Positions 22,118-34,476 are shown, numbered from the stretch's first letter. The stretch is 64,000 nt of DNA from Cichorium intybus (GCA_023525715.1 CM042013.1:82023994-82087993); one strand, 5' to 3'. The notes: a model not told the origin generated them from the letters alone. Translations and numbers: made by a program.

Positions 22118-23569
22118 TGTAATGCCCGGTTTCTCAATTCAAGGATACACCAATTTATTTGATCAAACATAAGTATTATATTGGTGTAAACCCAAAAGAT
22201 GAGTAACAAGTTACAAAGTTTCATCAAAAGCCTAGTTTAAGTTACAAACTGTATATATATACAACAAGTACTTCAAGTTTTATACAAAAACCGGGACATT
22301 GAAAAGTTCAAACATCAACACAACTTCATTCCATAGTCCAAGTCCATTCCAGCTAACCCTCCGTGATGTGTTTTCCATGACCTGCACTACCAGAACCTAA
22401 CACATACAAAAATAACAAATAATTTATGAGCTTTAAAAGCTCGATGAGTAATTAGAAATAACTTGTTTATATATATTCCTACTTCTCTTCAAGTTAATCT
22501 CAAATGGCTATCTCAGCCATTATTGTATCATAACCAACACCACTTGGTAATTCATACTCAACCTTGATTTATTCAATCAATTCAATGTAGTATATTTAAT
22601 CTGTAACAAACATCTCAACAAAATATATAATTCATATAATGATAACTAGTCACCTGATGTCGGGTCGGTGTATGATACTCCTGAACCTCGTGTACCGGGC
22701 TCTTGTCTAGCCTTGGCTGTAATATAACAGCCCGAGTCAATATTTAAAAGAAATCTCAATCATGCTCAACTCATAATAATCAAGAATTCAAAAGATAGAA
22801 TGAGTTACAAACAAAAGATAATAGCACTATCTTAGTTGTAGCTTCCAATTCTACCATTCCGACTCATCCAACCGAAGAATTATAACACAAACACTCTTTA
22901 CTAGCTCGGGTTTAAGATTAGAACTCCATTACACACTCTAATCCAAATAAACTTACTCTGATTCATGCTAGTTGAAGGTGGTTCCTCAATACCACTTGGA
23001 ACCATCTCAATTCAAAGAATTCAACCATCAAATTGAAGCTAAAACAAGGGAGATTACCTTTTGAACCGCAAGATATCAAACCCTAACTTCAATTCTCGAA
23101 TTACAAGCCTTAATTTCAACCTTGGAGGGTTTAGGGCAAGTTTCTAGGGTTTTAGAGGGAGTTTGGACGAGCTAATTTTGACCCAAAATGAAAGAAATCC
23201 GCTTTAAAGAAGCAATTCTGCGTGCGTCACACGCCCCGTGTAGGCTGACACGCCCCGTGTGAGACCCACTGCATGCTTCCTGAACAAATCCTACACGCCC
23301 CGTGCTGCATGCTTCCTGAACAATTCCTACACTCCCCGTGTAGGCTCACACGCCCCGTGTAGGTCTAAAAGGCTTACTGCATGCTTTCTTAAGGAATGTT
23401 ACATGACCCGTGTGACCATACACGACCCGTGTAGCATGCTTTGGTATATTTCAACTCCAAACTTTACTCAATTGGGTTTTTAACTATCCTAATGCATGTG
23501 GCAACTTATTTAATCTTAATTACACTAATATTAACACAAATCTCTAAAATTTAATAATACGGTATTACA
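22118..23569 (-). mobile_element. G1 LTR-L, 3' LTR of body a (1,452 bp)
   Basis: It runs TGTAATGCCCGG to ACGGTATTACA on the plus strand. A polypurine tract (minus GGGGGTAAGAACT) adjoins its right edge. It contains the CACGCCCCGTGT array at 23228-23435. Confidence 0.93.
23228..23435. repeat. CACGCCCCGTGT palindromic array in LTR-L
   Basis: Motifs with CACG/CGTG arms around CCC (and later CACGACCCGTGT) recur about eight times, separated by CATGCTTCCTGAAC-type spacers. Equivalent arrays are at 38205-38410 and 59596-59897. Confidence 0.9.
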
Positions 23570-23574
23570 AGTTC

Positions 23575-23681
23575 TTACCCCCTTCAAAAGATTCCGTCCT
23601 CGGAATCTCTTGAAACAAAAAGGGATACTTTGACCGCATCTCCTCCTCAGCTTCCCAAGTAACATCTGTACCTCTATGATG
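23575..23681 (-). pseudogene. G1a chromodomain tail cut off by a UGA
   Basis: After the stop at 23682-23684 the same frame continues HHRGTDVTWEAEEEMRSKYP, the second half of the chromodomain-like module. The related element G3 has CGA (Arg) at the stop position, so CGA to TGA at a CpG explains it. Body b has the same stop. Confidence 0.8.
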
Positions 23682-26600
23682 TCACCATTGCACTTTTATC
23701 ACTCCAATCTCTTTGTTTCGTAACTTCTTGACATTTTTATCCAGAATTCGTTCTGGTATCTCTTGGTATCTCAATGTCTCGTCTAATTGGACTCCGACCA
23801 AGGGTATTCGAGTGGATTTGTCATGCAATGTTTTTCTGAGATGGGACACATGGAACACATTGTGGATACCCCTCAACTCATCTAGAAGCTCAAGCTTATA
23901 CGCGACCGCTCCAATTCTCTCCAAGACTTGAAAGGGTCCGATGAATCGCGGGCTCAACTTACCTCTTTTGTCAAACCGGATTACTCCCTTCCATGGGGAC
24001 ACTTTTAGCATTACCATGTCCCCGACATGGAACTCTAAGGGCTTCCTCCTCTTATCTGCATATTGTTTTTGACGGTTTTGGGCTACTCGCATATGTTCGC
24101 GGATACTTTGTATCTTTTCTTCGGTTTCGGCTAAAATCTCTGGTCCCGCCAGTGGCTTCTCTCCAGTCTCTGTCCAACAAGTTGGCGTTCGACACGGTGC
24201 ACCGTACAAAGCTTCAAAAGGTGCCATCTGTATACTGGAGTGATAAGTGTTATTATAGGCAAACTCTACTAAAGGCAGGTGATCTTCCCAGCTGCCCCCG
24301 AAATCAATTATACAAGCTCGGAGCATATCTTCTAATGTCTGTATCGTCCTTTCTGACTGTCCGTATGTCTGAGGATGATAAGCAGTACTTAGCAAAGCTC
24401 TAGTGCCAAAATGTTTCTGAAAACTCTGCCAGAAATGTGAAGTGAAACGACTATCTCTATCTGAAACTATTGAAGTCGGCACTCCGTGTCGTCTCACCAC
24501 TTCTCTAGTATAAATCTCAGCTAGCTTTGACACTTGATAATCTTCACGGATTGGAATGAAATGAGTGGACTTTGTCAACCTATCAACAATCTCCCATATT
24601 GAATCATATCCTCGTGGAGTCCGAGGCAACTTTGTGATGAAATCCATGGTGATCTCATCCCATTTCTTCATTGGTACTGGCAATGGTTGCACTGCTCCAT
24701 AAGGCTTTTGATGATTAGCTTTTACTTGAAGACATGTCAAGCAGTTCTCCACAAATCGTCCCACATCTCGCTTCATACCGGGCCACCAGTAATACGGCTT
24801 TAGATTATGATACATCCGTGTGCTACCAGGGTGAACCGAATATCTAGTACAGTTGGCATCTTCTAGCAATAACTGTCTCGCCTCGCCATGCCTCGGAACC
24901 CAAACTCGCCCTTGGAAAGTCTTGATTCCTTGTGCATTTTCCAAAAGTTTCTCCACATAATTAATCATCCTCTCTTTCTTCAAATCATTAGCTTCGCCTT
25001 GGCATCTACATATCACCTCCGGTAATCGACTCACAATCCCCATTCGAGCCGATACGACTCGAATAGGCGCCTCTTTGCGGCTTAATGCATCCGCCACCAC
25101 GTTAGCTTTACTGGGATGGTAAAGTATTTCACAATCATAATCTTTTAGCAGATCCATCCATCGTCTTTGTCTCATATTTAACTCTTTTTGATTGAATAGG
25201 TATTTCAGGCTCTTGTGATCTATGTAAATCTGGAACCGTACGCCATAAAGATAGTGTCGCCACATCTTCAATGCAAAGATTATTGCCGCCAACTCTAAAT
25301 CATGCACCGCGTAAGCTTTCTCATGCGGTTTTAGTTGTCGAGAGGCATAGGCAATTACACGCCCTCTCTGCATTAGCACGCATCCGAGACCACTGAGAGA
25401 GGCATCACCGTAAAGAACAAAATCTTCCCCTCCTTGTGGTAGGGCCAACATCGGAGCTTTACACAAGCTATCTCGTAATTGTTCAAACGCTGACTGTTGC
25501 GCCTCAGTCCAATTGAACTTCTCCGCCTTCTTTGTCAATTTGGTTAGGGGTATAGCGATTCGGGAAAAGTTTTCAACGAATCGCCGATAGTAACCCGCTA
25601 ACCCCAAGAAACTGCGAACCTCCATCGGACTCTTTGGTGGCTCCCAACTCATTACAGCTTCGATCTTTGTCGGGTCTACCTTTATACCGTCTTCATTTAT
25701 CACATGGCAGAGAAATTGAATTTCCCATAACCAAAACTCACACTTCGAAAATTTTGCATATAACTTTTCCTTACGGAGAAGATCCAACATTTGTTGTAAA
25801 TGGAATCTATGCTCGTCTCGACTTTTTGAGTAAATCAAAATGTCGTCGATAAATACAATTACGAATTTATCAAGAAAGGGACGACAAATTCGATTCATTA
25901 AATCCATAAAAGCAGCTGGAGCATTAGTCAAACCAAATGGCATAACTAAAAACTCGTAATGGCCATACCTCGTACGAAAAGCCGTTTTCGAAATATCAAC
26001 TTCTTGTACTCTCAACTGGTGATACCCGGATCTCAAATCAATCTTCGAAAAATACGTAGCTCCGTGTAGTTGGTCAAACAAATCATCAATCCTCGGCAAC
26101 GGGTAACGATTCTTTATAGTAATCTTGTTGAGCTCTCGATAGTCCATACACATTCTCATAGAACCATCTTTCTTTTTCACGAATAATATAGGCGCACCCC
26201 ACGGAGACGAACTCGGACGAATGAATCCAAGTTCCAATAACTCTTGCAACTGTCTTTTTAATTCCTCCATCTCAGAAGGTGCCAATCGGTAAGGTGGTCG
26301 AGCTACTGGCTTCGCTCCCGGTATAACATCGATTACAAACTCAACTTGTTGACTCGGTGGTAAACCTGGAAGGTCATCTGGGAATACATCGGGATAATCA
26401 CCGACTATTTCTACTTCTTTAATTTTGGGAAGTTTTGATTCGACACTAATCACATGTGCCAAAATCAATTCACCTCCTTTTTCCAAATATCTCTGAGCCG
26501 TCGCTAATGATACTATTGGCACCTTTCGGGAACGTCGTTCACCCTGTATCAAAATTCGGGAACCACTCGGCGTTTTTATTGGAAGTGTTTTCTCATGACA

Positions 26601-27305
26601 ATCCATTTGACCTCTATTATCATCCATCCAATCAATCCCGACTATCACATCAAACTCATAATTAGTAATCGGCTTCAGATCAATAAGGTACACAATCCCA
26701 TAGATCTCAAGCCGACACTGTTCATAATGACTCTTTACAAAAACACATCTCCCATCCGCTACATCTACTATCACTTTTTCACGTAAATCGACTAACGAGA
26801 TATCTAACTTAGAAGCAAAGGACACCGATATAAAAGACACAGATGCGCCAGAATCAAAAAGTACTCGCGCTTGACAAGAGTTCAAGCTAAAAATACTTGT
26901 GATAACATCGGTTTGATTTCGAGCCTCATCGACAGTTAGCTGAAAAGCTCTCGTTTTCACATACCCGCCGCCCCTATCTCTCCGCTCGTCTCGATCTTGA
27001 CCTCCTCCTCGTCCGGTCTTTTGGAAATCTCTTTGTGATTCGGACTTCATATTCGGACAATCAGGGCGAATATGTCCGCTTTCTCCACAATTAAAACAAA
27101 CAGGACGACTTTCAGTACACTGACCGGCCATATGTCCCGTCTTTCCGCATTGAAACCAGACTGATGGTGGGGTACGGGAATCACATTCTCCTGTATGCTT
27201 TCGCCGGCATTTCTTACACCACCTCTCCTCGTTTTTCTTCGACTCTCCACGGAATTGAGAACCCGTGTTAGTTGATCTCTGTGTATTTTCTCCAACTCTA
27301 CTATC
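23682..27305 (-). CDS. G1a pol region: CCHC knuckle, protease, RT, RNase H, integrase
   Basis: From the Met at 27131 there are 1,149 open codons. Order: CCHC knuckle C12-C15-H20-C25, protease active site LFDSGAS (D93), RT with FIDD at about 428, RNase H, integrase HHCC near 770-795, and the catalytic D, D and E near 830, 890 and 922. The last segment begins a chromodomain (RILDKNVKKLRNKEIG) and stops at UGA 23684-23682. Upstream, the frame joins the gag without a shift across an amber codon at 27308-27306. All catalytic residues I can check are present. The DGQ commonly seen before the last catalytic Glu reads YGQ here and in body b. Expression would need read-through of the amber codon. Shadow frames on the other strand are not genes. 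Confidence 0.88.
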   Translation of the reverse strand, partial: DSRVGENTQRSTNTGSQFRGESKKNEERWCKKCRRKHTGECDSRTPPSVWFQCGKTGHMAGQCTESRPVCFNCGESGHIRPDCPNMKSESQRDFQKTGRGGGQDRDERRDRGGGYVKTRAFQLTVDEARNQTDVITSIFSLNSCQARVLFDSGASVSFISVSFASKLDISLVDLREKVIVDVADGRCVFVKSHYEQCRLEIYGIVYLIDLKPITNYEFDVIVGIDWMDDNRGQMDCHEKTLPIKTPSGSRILIQGERRSRKVPIVSLATAQRYLEKGGELILAHVISVESKLPKIKEVEIVGDYPDVFPDDLPGLPPSQQVEFVIDVIPGAKPVARPPYRLAPSEMEELKRQLQELLELGFIRPSSSPWGAPILFVKKKDGSMRMCMDYRELNKITIKNRYPLPRIDDLFDQLHGATYFSKIDLRSGYHQLRVQEVDISKTAFRTRYGHYEFLVMPFGLTNAPAAFMDLMNRICRPFLDKFVIVFIDDILIYSKSRDEHRFHLQQMLDLLRKEKLYAKFSKCEFWLWEIQFLCHVINEDGIKVDPTKIEAVMSWEPPKSPMEVRSFLGLAGYYRRFVENFSRIAIPLTKLTKKAEKFNWTEAQQSAFEQLRDSLCKAPMLALPQGGEDFVLYGDASLSGLGCVLMQRGRVIAYASRQLKPHEKAYAVHDLELAAIIFALKMWRHYLYGVRFQIYIDHKSLKYLFNQKELNMRQRRWMDLLKDYDCEILYHPSKANVVADALSRKEAPIRVVSARMGIVSRLPEVICRCQGEANDLKKERMINYVEKLLENAQGIKTFQGRVWVPRHGEARQLLLEDANCTRYSVHPGSTRMYHNLKPYYWWPGMKRDVGRFVENCLTCLQVKANHQKPYGAVQPLPVPMKKWDEITMDFITKLPRTPRGYDSIWEIVDRLTKSTHFIPIREDYQVSKLAEIYTREVVRRHGVPTSIVSDRDSRFTSHFWQSFQKHFGTRALLSTAYHPQTYGQSERTIQTLEDMLRACIIDFGGSWEDHLPLVEFAYNNTYHSSIQMAPFEALYGAPCRTPTCWTETGEKPLAGPEILAETEEKIQSIREHMRVAQNRQKQYADKRRKPLEFHVGDMVMLKVSPWKGVIRFDKRGKLSPRFIGPFQVLERIGAVAYKLELLDELRGIHNVFHVSHLRKTLHDKSTRIPLVGVQLDETLRYQEIPERILDKNVKKLRNKEIGVIKVQW

Positions 27306-28193
27306 CTATTTTCTTTTCGACCCAACACTTTCCCTTTCAATTCTTCTCTCCTCTTCTTGTCTCTGTAATTCCCTTTCTCTTATTCTTGTCGCCTCCGCAA
27401 CCTGTTGATACGTAGTATACCTGGAACCTTGCAAAAACTCTCGAATCTGGGTCTTTAAACCCCACATGTAACGATCCATTCTACGTTCTTCAGTATCTAC
27501 TTGATGGTGCGCGAATCTCGCCTTCTCATTAAAGTCTAACGTATATTGTTGTACCGTTCTCGTCCCTTGTTGTAATTTCAGGAACTCCTCCTCTATACCC
27601 TTCATGGCATTATTAGAACAATAATGTTCCATGAATTTCAATTTAAACTGTTCCCAACTTAATGTAAGCGCCAAGCTTTCTCCAACTTCCATACACATAT
27701 TCTCCCACCAAAACTGGGCATCCTCTTTCAGTAAGTTTGTTGCAAATTCAACCTTATCGACCTCATCGCATTTACTCGTACGAAACATCTTTTCAACATG
27801 TGTCAGCCAATTTCTGGCTGCTATGGGATCATCCTTCCCATAGAAATCATACGGTTTGCACTTTTGAAAAACATCATAAGTGCATTTTCTCACATTCTCT
27901 GGTACTCTGGCTCCACTCGTCTCAGTAAAGATCTCCCCACGATCCTCCCTTTGCTCAGGTTGGATCGATGGTTGTCCTGAAGGACCTCCAGTTGTAGCCT
28001 CCGCCTAAGGCTTTAAATAAGTAGTTAACATATCTTTAAGCGCCTTGACTACCTCAGCCGCAATCATGGCTTGCATATTACTCGGTGTCTCGGGAGGTCG
28101 CTCTCCCTCGGGTTGACGCTCTCCTCCCAAATCTCGTGATCCTGATTGATCTCTCGGAGGATCACTTCGCATTTTTTCTTTTCCAGTACTCAT
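27306..28193 (-). pseudogene. G1a gag with premature stops
   Basis: The frame begins MSTGKEKMRSDPPRDQSG at 28193. A TAG at 28007-28005 replaces the Gln codon (CAG) still present in body b. The frame reopens for the retrotransposon gag domain (ARNWLTHVEKMFRTSKC, FWWEN, FLKLQQGTRTVQQYT) and ends at a second TAG at 27308-27306 that is shared with body b. The CCHC knuckles follow in the same frame. Gag forms the particle shell; this copy cannot make it in full. Confidence 0.85.
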
Positions 28194-28415
28194 CTCAACT
28201 GAAAAGAAAATTGAACTCATTTAGTATTCACAACCATAATACTCAATATGGTTGTGCAATCAATTCAATTCATATGCTACCATAATACTCAATATGGTTG
28301 CATAATCAATTCGTTTGATACACCACGAAGGATAGCTTCTCGGGACTCTTTGGGACTCTCCATCTCACTGGTTTAAGTCTAAACCCATCTCAAGGTATAA
28401 TTCCCTTAAACCACA

Positions 28416-28427
28416 GCTCTGATACCA
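28416..28427 (-). promoter_or_regulatory. Primer binding site of G1 body a
   Basis: Minus strand TGGTATCAGAGC, a perfect initiator tRNA-Met match, three bases inside LTR-M. Confidence 0.9.
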
Positions 28428-28430
28428 ACT

Positions 28431-28479
28431 TGTAATGCCCGGTTTCTCAATTCATGGATACACCAATTTATTTGATCAA
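28431..28479 (-). mobile_element. G1 LTR-M, left piece
   Basis: The first 49 bp (plus coordinates) of the central LTR, up to the G2 insertion. The last five bases ATCAA are the left G2 target copy. Confidence 0.92.
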
Positions 28480-29159
28480 TGTAACACCCGGCTTTTAAAA
28501 CAAAAACACCCCTGAAAATTTTTTATTTATAATAAAGGTTTCATTACATAAAACCATAACAAAAGGGGTATATTTTAATAAAAACGGGTACAAGTGTATC
28601 AAGGAGAGTATAAAATACCAAATCTCCTTTAAAGCCGGGCTGCTACTGACAGTATCTATGAGTCTCACTTCATAGTCACGGACTCTATCTTTTCCCCTAT
28701 CAGGATCATGCTAACCTGCAGGGACATTTAACAAATATCGTGAGCTATAAAGCTCAGTGAGTAATCAAATCTGCAAATAACACACATTAGAAATACATTC
28801 ATATATAGATCACTATATACGACATTTATCTTTCTAATCATCTTTTCAAATCAAATTCCATTTCATAGTCTCTTCCGACTAACAGTATGTATCTGTTCGG
28901 ATATCGAATCCAAAGCACTAGCCTTACCGGCTAATCATATATCTCTTAAGATTTCGCATCCTACTTCATAGCCTTACAGGCTGGAACGTATACCATGTGA
29001 TTATCAAATCACTTTATCACATCTAATCTGTTATTTGCATACCGATCATATCAATCTTGTCTGCCATCAAGGCCATATGTATATAAAAGAGAATAAACAT
29101 TCAAATTCTCCATTATCGTTTCTGTCCCCTGTTTCTTAGTCATATCAGACTGTATCATG

Positions 29160-29705
29160 TTTCTGGACTATATAAGTCGCATCGTTTGTCATGGCTATAC
29201 AAGCCGTACCAAAGCATTTTCAGCGTATAAATCATAGCCCGCAGGCCGCACCAGTTTGGGTTCAACAACCCGGAATCATAGCCATAAGGCTGCACCATTT
29301 CCATCTAATAATGTCATAGCCATATAGGCCGCACCGGTTGGATATAACATCCAATATCATAGTCACAAGTGGCCGCACCATCTATCAACAGTCTATTTCA
29401 CAATCAATTATGGCTCACGGGTTTACCCGCTATTGCCTAGACTCACGGTTCCGTTCTTGTCATCGCAATGACTCACGGCTTATCCGGTATTGCCTTATTT
29501 AAGTGGACTCACAGCTCCGTTTTTGTCATCGCAATGACTCACGGCTTATCTGGTATTGTCGCATTACTGACTCACAGCTCCGTTCTTGTCTATAACAGAC
29601 TCACGGCTTATCTGGTATTGTCATATCATAGATTATATATATGTATTGACTCACAGCTCCGTTCTTGTCTTTCTCAGACTCACGGCTTATCTGGTATTGT
29701 CTTTT
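29160..29705. repeat. Two minisatellites in the G2 3' LTR
   Basis: The left block repeats CATAGCCATANRGGCNGCACC. The right block alternates GACTCACAGCTCCGTTCTTG and GACTCACGGCTTATCTGGTA, about five rounds. The same blocks occur at 35170-35720 in the other LTR. Confidence 0.85.
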
Positions 29706-30182
29706 ACATATATCTTTGCACTTGTCATTTTCGTCCCTCGAAGCCGTTTCAATCTGTAACAGTTCAATCATCATATATCATATATGATATCAGTGAGATT
29801 ACTCACCTGGATACTAGCTGCATTTAAATCCCGGTTGTTTCTTGCCTTTGCGTGCACCACAACCATTTTGTCCCATACCTATATATTCATTTATATACCA
29901 AATGATAATAGGTTAATAATCATTTCAGTTGACTCTAATACATAAGAGTCCAATATTATGCAACTATAAACCATCCCTAGATGATAAACTTTCCATTTAC
30001 CATCTTTTCATGAGTTTTACTATTCACCGAGGCATTCGTATTGCTCTATAGTGCCCCCGAGGAGTCGAAAACTCAATTTAATATTTTTCCCATACTTTTC
30101 AAACCATTTGGGATTTATGGTTCAAGTTTGAGGTAAATCGGACAAGCCAAACAAAAGTTAGCATTTTGGACTCCCTGTCTAG

Positions 30183-30269
30183 TGGGCGCACTACGCCAGG
30201 TATCAGGCGCACTGCGCCTGGGCGCACCCCGCCCTGATCCTGGGCGCACTACGCCCTGCGCCTGGGCAG
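30183..30269. repeat. GGGCGCACTACGCCC palindromic array in G2 LTR
   Basis: Stems GGGCG/CGCCC and GGCGCA/TGCGCC recur about four times in 87 bp of very GC-rich DNA within an AT-rich LTR. The partner copy is at 36195-36281. Confidence 0.9.
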
Positions 30270-31126
30270 TCTCCTGATCAGTCGCGATTTGTGCACTGTA
30301 GCACGCAGTTTTGGCCTATTAAGTCCTTAATCCAGTTCTTAATCGTATGGGGTTTGTTTACTGACTAAAACCCTTTAATAATACAAGGTTTTAATCTAAA
30401 AAAACAACATCAATCAATCAAATACAATAATTAGGGTTCTTAGTTCCAAAACCCCAAAACTTCAAATTCATCACAAATAGCAATCTACTTCCATTTTCTT
30501 GAATTAAGTCCTTTTAGCATGAATTAATGGAAGTATTAAACCATTTAAACCACATAAACATAACTGAAATTTACAAATTTCAGTTTCTATAAAACACATT
30601 AAGAACTTCTTCAAGAACTTGTCTAAAAAGGCAATCTACTTACCTTAATTGCTTGGAAATCACCCCTTCCAACAATTGTTCCAAGTTCTTGCTTCAATTC
30701 CATGATTTCCTGCAGAAATCGCACCTTCAATGCTCCTCCCGTTGCTGCACAACGATCAGTCAAAGAAGAGAGTCAACTCTTCTATATATACTTCCAATTT
30801 TTTGCAAATTTAGTCCCTAAGTTCATTTTATTGAACTTTGACCACAACAAACAAGTTTTATGACAATAAAACTCTCTTTTCTTATACTTTTGCCACAAGC
30901 AACAATATTTTTACCCAATTGGTTCCTCACATGGTCAAATGACCAAAATACCCTTTTGTGGTAAAACGACCAATTTCAGTTTTTATAACATTTTAAGTCC
31001 AAAACTCAAAATATTATTTCAAACCAAATTCTTTTCTGTCCAAAAGACCAAATTACCCTTCTAAGGTAAAATGACCAATTTACCCTTTTTATTATATTTA
31101 CATAAAAAGAGTGTCTTGGCGTTACA

Positions 31127-34100
31127 AATTCTCCCCTCCTTCAAAAGATTTCGTCCCCGAAATCATACAAACGAGCGAGGGTATTTCTATCTCGTTACAA
31201 TATTGGTTTCCCATATCACATGGAACCATTTATGGTATTGCCTAAGCACTTAACCATTAGTCTTCTTATCTTGAGGTTATATCACAATTCGCATATCATT
31301 CCCCCGGTTGTCCCGGGTACCTTATCTACTTATTTATCTTCATTTCATCATAAGGGATTTGTCGGAAATTATCAATACATAATTTCTTTCTTGTCGTCCC
31401 AAACATATTTTAACCTTTCCAAATGATTACTTTTCATACTACCATATTCCTTTACTTGGAATTTCAAAGGTTTTTACTCAGTGATCCACATACTACTTCT
31501 ATAAATTCGTAACTATTCTTCAAATTCATTCATACTCGTCAGGTATTCTCTTCAGTTTGTGCAACAAACTAGGATCTAGCCAACGGCTTTACCACATCTT
31601 CATTCCAATAAATTGGAGGGTAACACGGTATTCCATACCATTCTTCATATGAGTCATCAACTACAAGCATGTAAGCTGCTATATCTTGCAAATTCTATCA
31701 GAGATACAAAATTTTCTCATCTTCCACCAGGGTCTGCTGTGCATATTTTCAAGCACATCTTCTAAAGTCTACATCATCAGCTCATTTTGTTCATCAATCT
31801 ACGCTACTTGCAGAGACTTTATTGCAAAGTCTATAACAATGTTGTCCCCTTTCTTTTCTAGGGCCAACTACGGGTAAATTTCTTCGCATGCTTCTAACAG
31901 TTTGACTTTACTTTGCGTACAAGTCAAATACTTTTCATGTATCTTTCAATACCTTTCTTCTGTCCCGGCCACCAATACATAGGTTTTATCGACCTATCCA
32001 GTCTGGTATTGTTTCGGGTATACAGCATATCTAATACAAAATACATCTTTTCAAGATGATTTTCATATCTCGCTTTGCTTGGAACTCACATACACAACCA
32101 CCAAGGGTTTTAAATCGCCGTGAGTTTCTAACTAGCTTCTTTCAATAGCTAATCATTCATTCATTTTTTACGTTTTCAGACTTGCACACTTCTTCTTGTG
32201 CTACCCGAATCAACTCAGGTAATCAATTCGCCACACTCACGCATATGGTTATATCTTTCAAAAGATACTCTTTCTAATTCAAGGCATCTATAATCACATC
32301 CGCCTTTTCGAGATGGTACAAGATTTCATAACCGAAATCTTTAGGTAACCCATCTATCTTTGCTATCTCATATTCAGCTTCTTTTTGATCAACTAAGTAT
32401 TTCCAACTTTTATGATCCATATAAACAATAAGCTTTACACCATATAAATAGTGTCTCCAAGGCTTCAATGTCCAAAATCATAGTTGCTACTGCAACATCA
32501 TGCATCCACAGTCAAATCCGAATGCATTCCTATAATCCAATTTATCCGCTTAGCATCAACGCTAACGTCAGAATTTCGCACAAGGTTTATTCCAAACCTT
32601 TACCAGATCTCTGTGGTCTTTCTACCACTCAGACTTTTTACTGTTCTGAATTCATTTTAATCAATGGAATAACAATTAAGGAGCAGTTTTCTACAACTCT
32701 CCTATAATAACCTGCCAATCCAAGGAAATTACTAATTTCAGTCAAATTCCAAGGCGGTTTGTGTTATCACATCAGTATTTCCACTGTATCTACTTTATCA
32801 TCCTTGGCATCATTAACATGCCCAAAGAATATGAAACTTCTTTTAGCCAAATTTCATAGTTGGATAATTTTACCAATCACTTAACTCAGTGAAGTAACTC
32901 CAATATCTGGTACAAATGTACCTCATTTCGATCTGGTTTCGAGAATATCAGATTCTCAGTAGTCAATGCACATATGCACTAACTTGTCTTTCTTATTTTC
33001 AAACAAGATAGGGCTCATACAATGACATATACGGCCATGTGAGATCCCAATACAACATTTTCTTCTGGTTGTTTTCCAACTCTGCCATCTTTACAGATGT
33101 AAATCAGTTTAGAGCCTAAATAACAGGAACGGCTCCCAAGACCAGTTTAATCATAAGCTCTTCTCGCCAATATAGCAGAAATCCTGGAAGTTCTTTTCAA
33201 AAGAAACATCCGAGAATTTATTTAAAGTAGTACACTACTATCACTGCTTTATTTAGCTTGGCCCATACTACGTATGCCAACTACAACATCATTCCTTTAC
33301 TAACTCTTTTCCGAGTTTAAGCAAAGGAAAATAACCGGTATTCTCAACAACGGTCATTTACCATGGATTTTCGTCCATTTCATTTCTGATTTTAGAACCA
33401 CAATGTTCATATTTTTACAATTTATGTTAGCATCATTCATTGCTAACCAATTCATATGCATGATTTCTTCAAATTCATTGGTAGGCATCAGCTCTAGATT
33501 TATAGGGAAAAATGGTCCCGTAAATCCTAGGCAGACTACCTTCCAGGTGTTCAATATCTAGAACATACTTGCTATCTGCTATAGCTGTTTCCAAAATTTC
33601 ATCCATAATCATTGATGAAAAATTCAAACAAGACATCAAGTCATCGATCCAAAGCATAGCTTCATGGATCAAATATAACATACACGGGGTTATATTCAAA
33701 ACAATTTTATCAGAGATCATATCAGTCTTCTCACGAGCTTTTTCCACAGTCTGCTGGAATGCTCAAAGTATCACTGGTCCTTTTCGACCATTCGTTTCTT
33801 CTTTCTTTCCTCCCCCATTCTTTCCTGGGTTCATCACCCATTACTCCACATTTAGCATGTGAGTATTTCTTAGGAAAGTGTTCTATAGCTCCGCGCTAGA
33901 CACACTTCCGTGCCATCCAACAAGCTCGAGCAATATGCTCCTATTTTCTGCAATTCCAGCATTTCAACGGTAGAGTCTCAACTCTACAATTTTCTGAATG
34001 CTTTTCCTGCACTTCTCATAATACATAACTGCTCTGTTTTGGTCCCTTCCCTTTAAGGTTGGACCCAGTCTGTGGTAACTTCTCCTGAAGCGTCCACTAA

Positions 34101-34476
34101 TCTTTTTCTGCTTTTCTTGTAGTCTCAGCTACTTTTCTTTCACCTTGATATCAATCAGTCAGGGTGAGCACCCAAATTTCTTTTTCTGACCACAGCAGCT
34201 ACTGTTGCTTGCCATGTGGATTTTCTGCTACTTGTCTCGTTGCCCCTCGTTCGATGGAGCCTTGAGAAAGGGCTGGTCCGCCTCTTAAAGCTCCATGCCC
34301 TAAATTCCTCCCAGTAATATTCGCTGCCCATACTTCTTATACGTTAGAAGTCAGCAATAGTTAGGTTATATATGTATAATAACAATTTATATACACCTAA
34401 CGGTACATCGTGTCTACTGTCTCAAGGTTTAAGTCCAGGAATCTACTCTATAGACACCTAGTTCACTTAAACCACG
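31127..34476 (-). pseudogene. Degenerate gag-pol of G2
   Basis: From right to left on the minus strand: a CCHC knuckle relic CWNCRK-stop-EHIARAC (about 33940), a protease relic in two frames (33475-33747 and 33354-33554, with NEFEEIMHMNWLAMNDANI matching the usual xxFDVIxGMDWLxxNxAxI), RT pieces (KKDKLVHMCIDY near 32980; FLGLAGYYRR near 32720), RNase H (32274-32468, YGVKLIVYMDHKSWKYL) and an integrase zinc-domain relic (PMYWWPGQKKGIERYM near 31960). The catalytic RT and DDE blocks are missing or unreadable. There are many frameshifts and deletions; it cannot encode an enzyme. Confidence 0.8.

Larger units (their letters stand above)
28480..31126 (-). mobile_element. G2 3' LTR (2,647 bp)
   Basis: TGTAACACCCGG to TGGCGTTACA. 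It holds minisatellite-like repeats (29160-29705), a GGGCGCACTACGCCC array (30183-30269) and, on the minus strand, a TATA-like TATATATAG near 30783-30791. Confidence 0.93.

Noticed and set aside
23993..24403. 136-codon plus-strand frame, repeated at 38970-39380
   Set aside because: It is a shadow of the G1 integrase on the opposite strand; the duplicate only reflects the second body.
28416..28427. Possible tRNA fragment
   Set aside because: It is the 12-base primer binding site; no tRNA cloverleaf is present.
29468..29827. 119-codon frame with repeats LSGIV, repeated at 35480-35839
   Set aside because: It lies wholly inside the G2 LTR minisatellite and recurs only because the LTR does.
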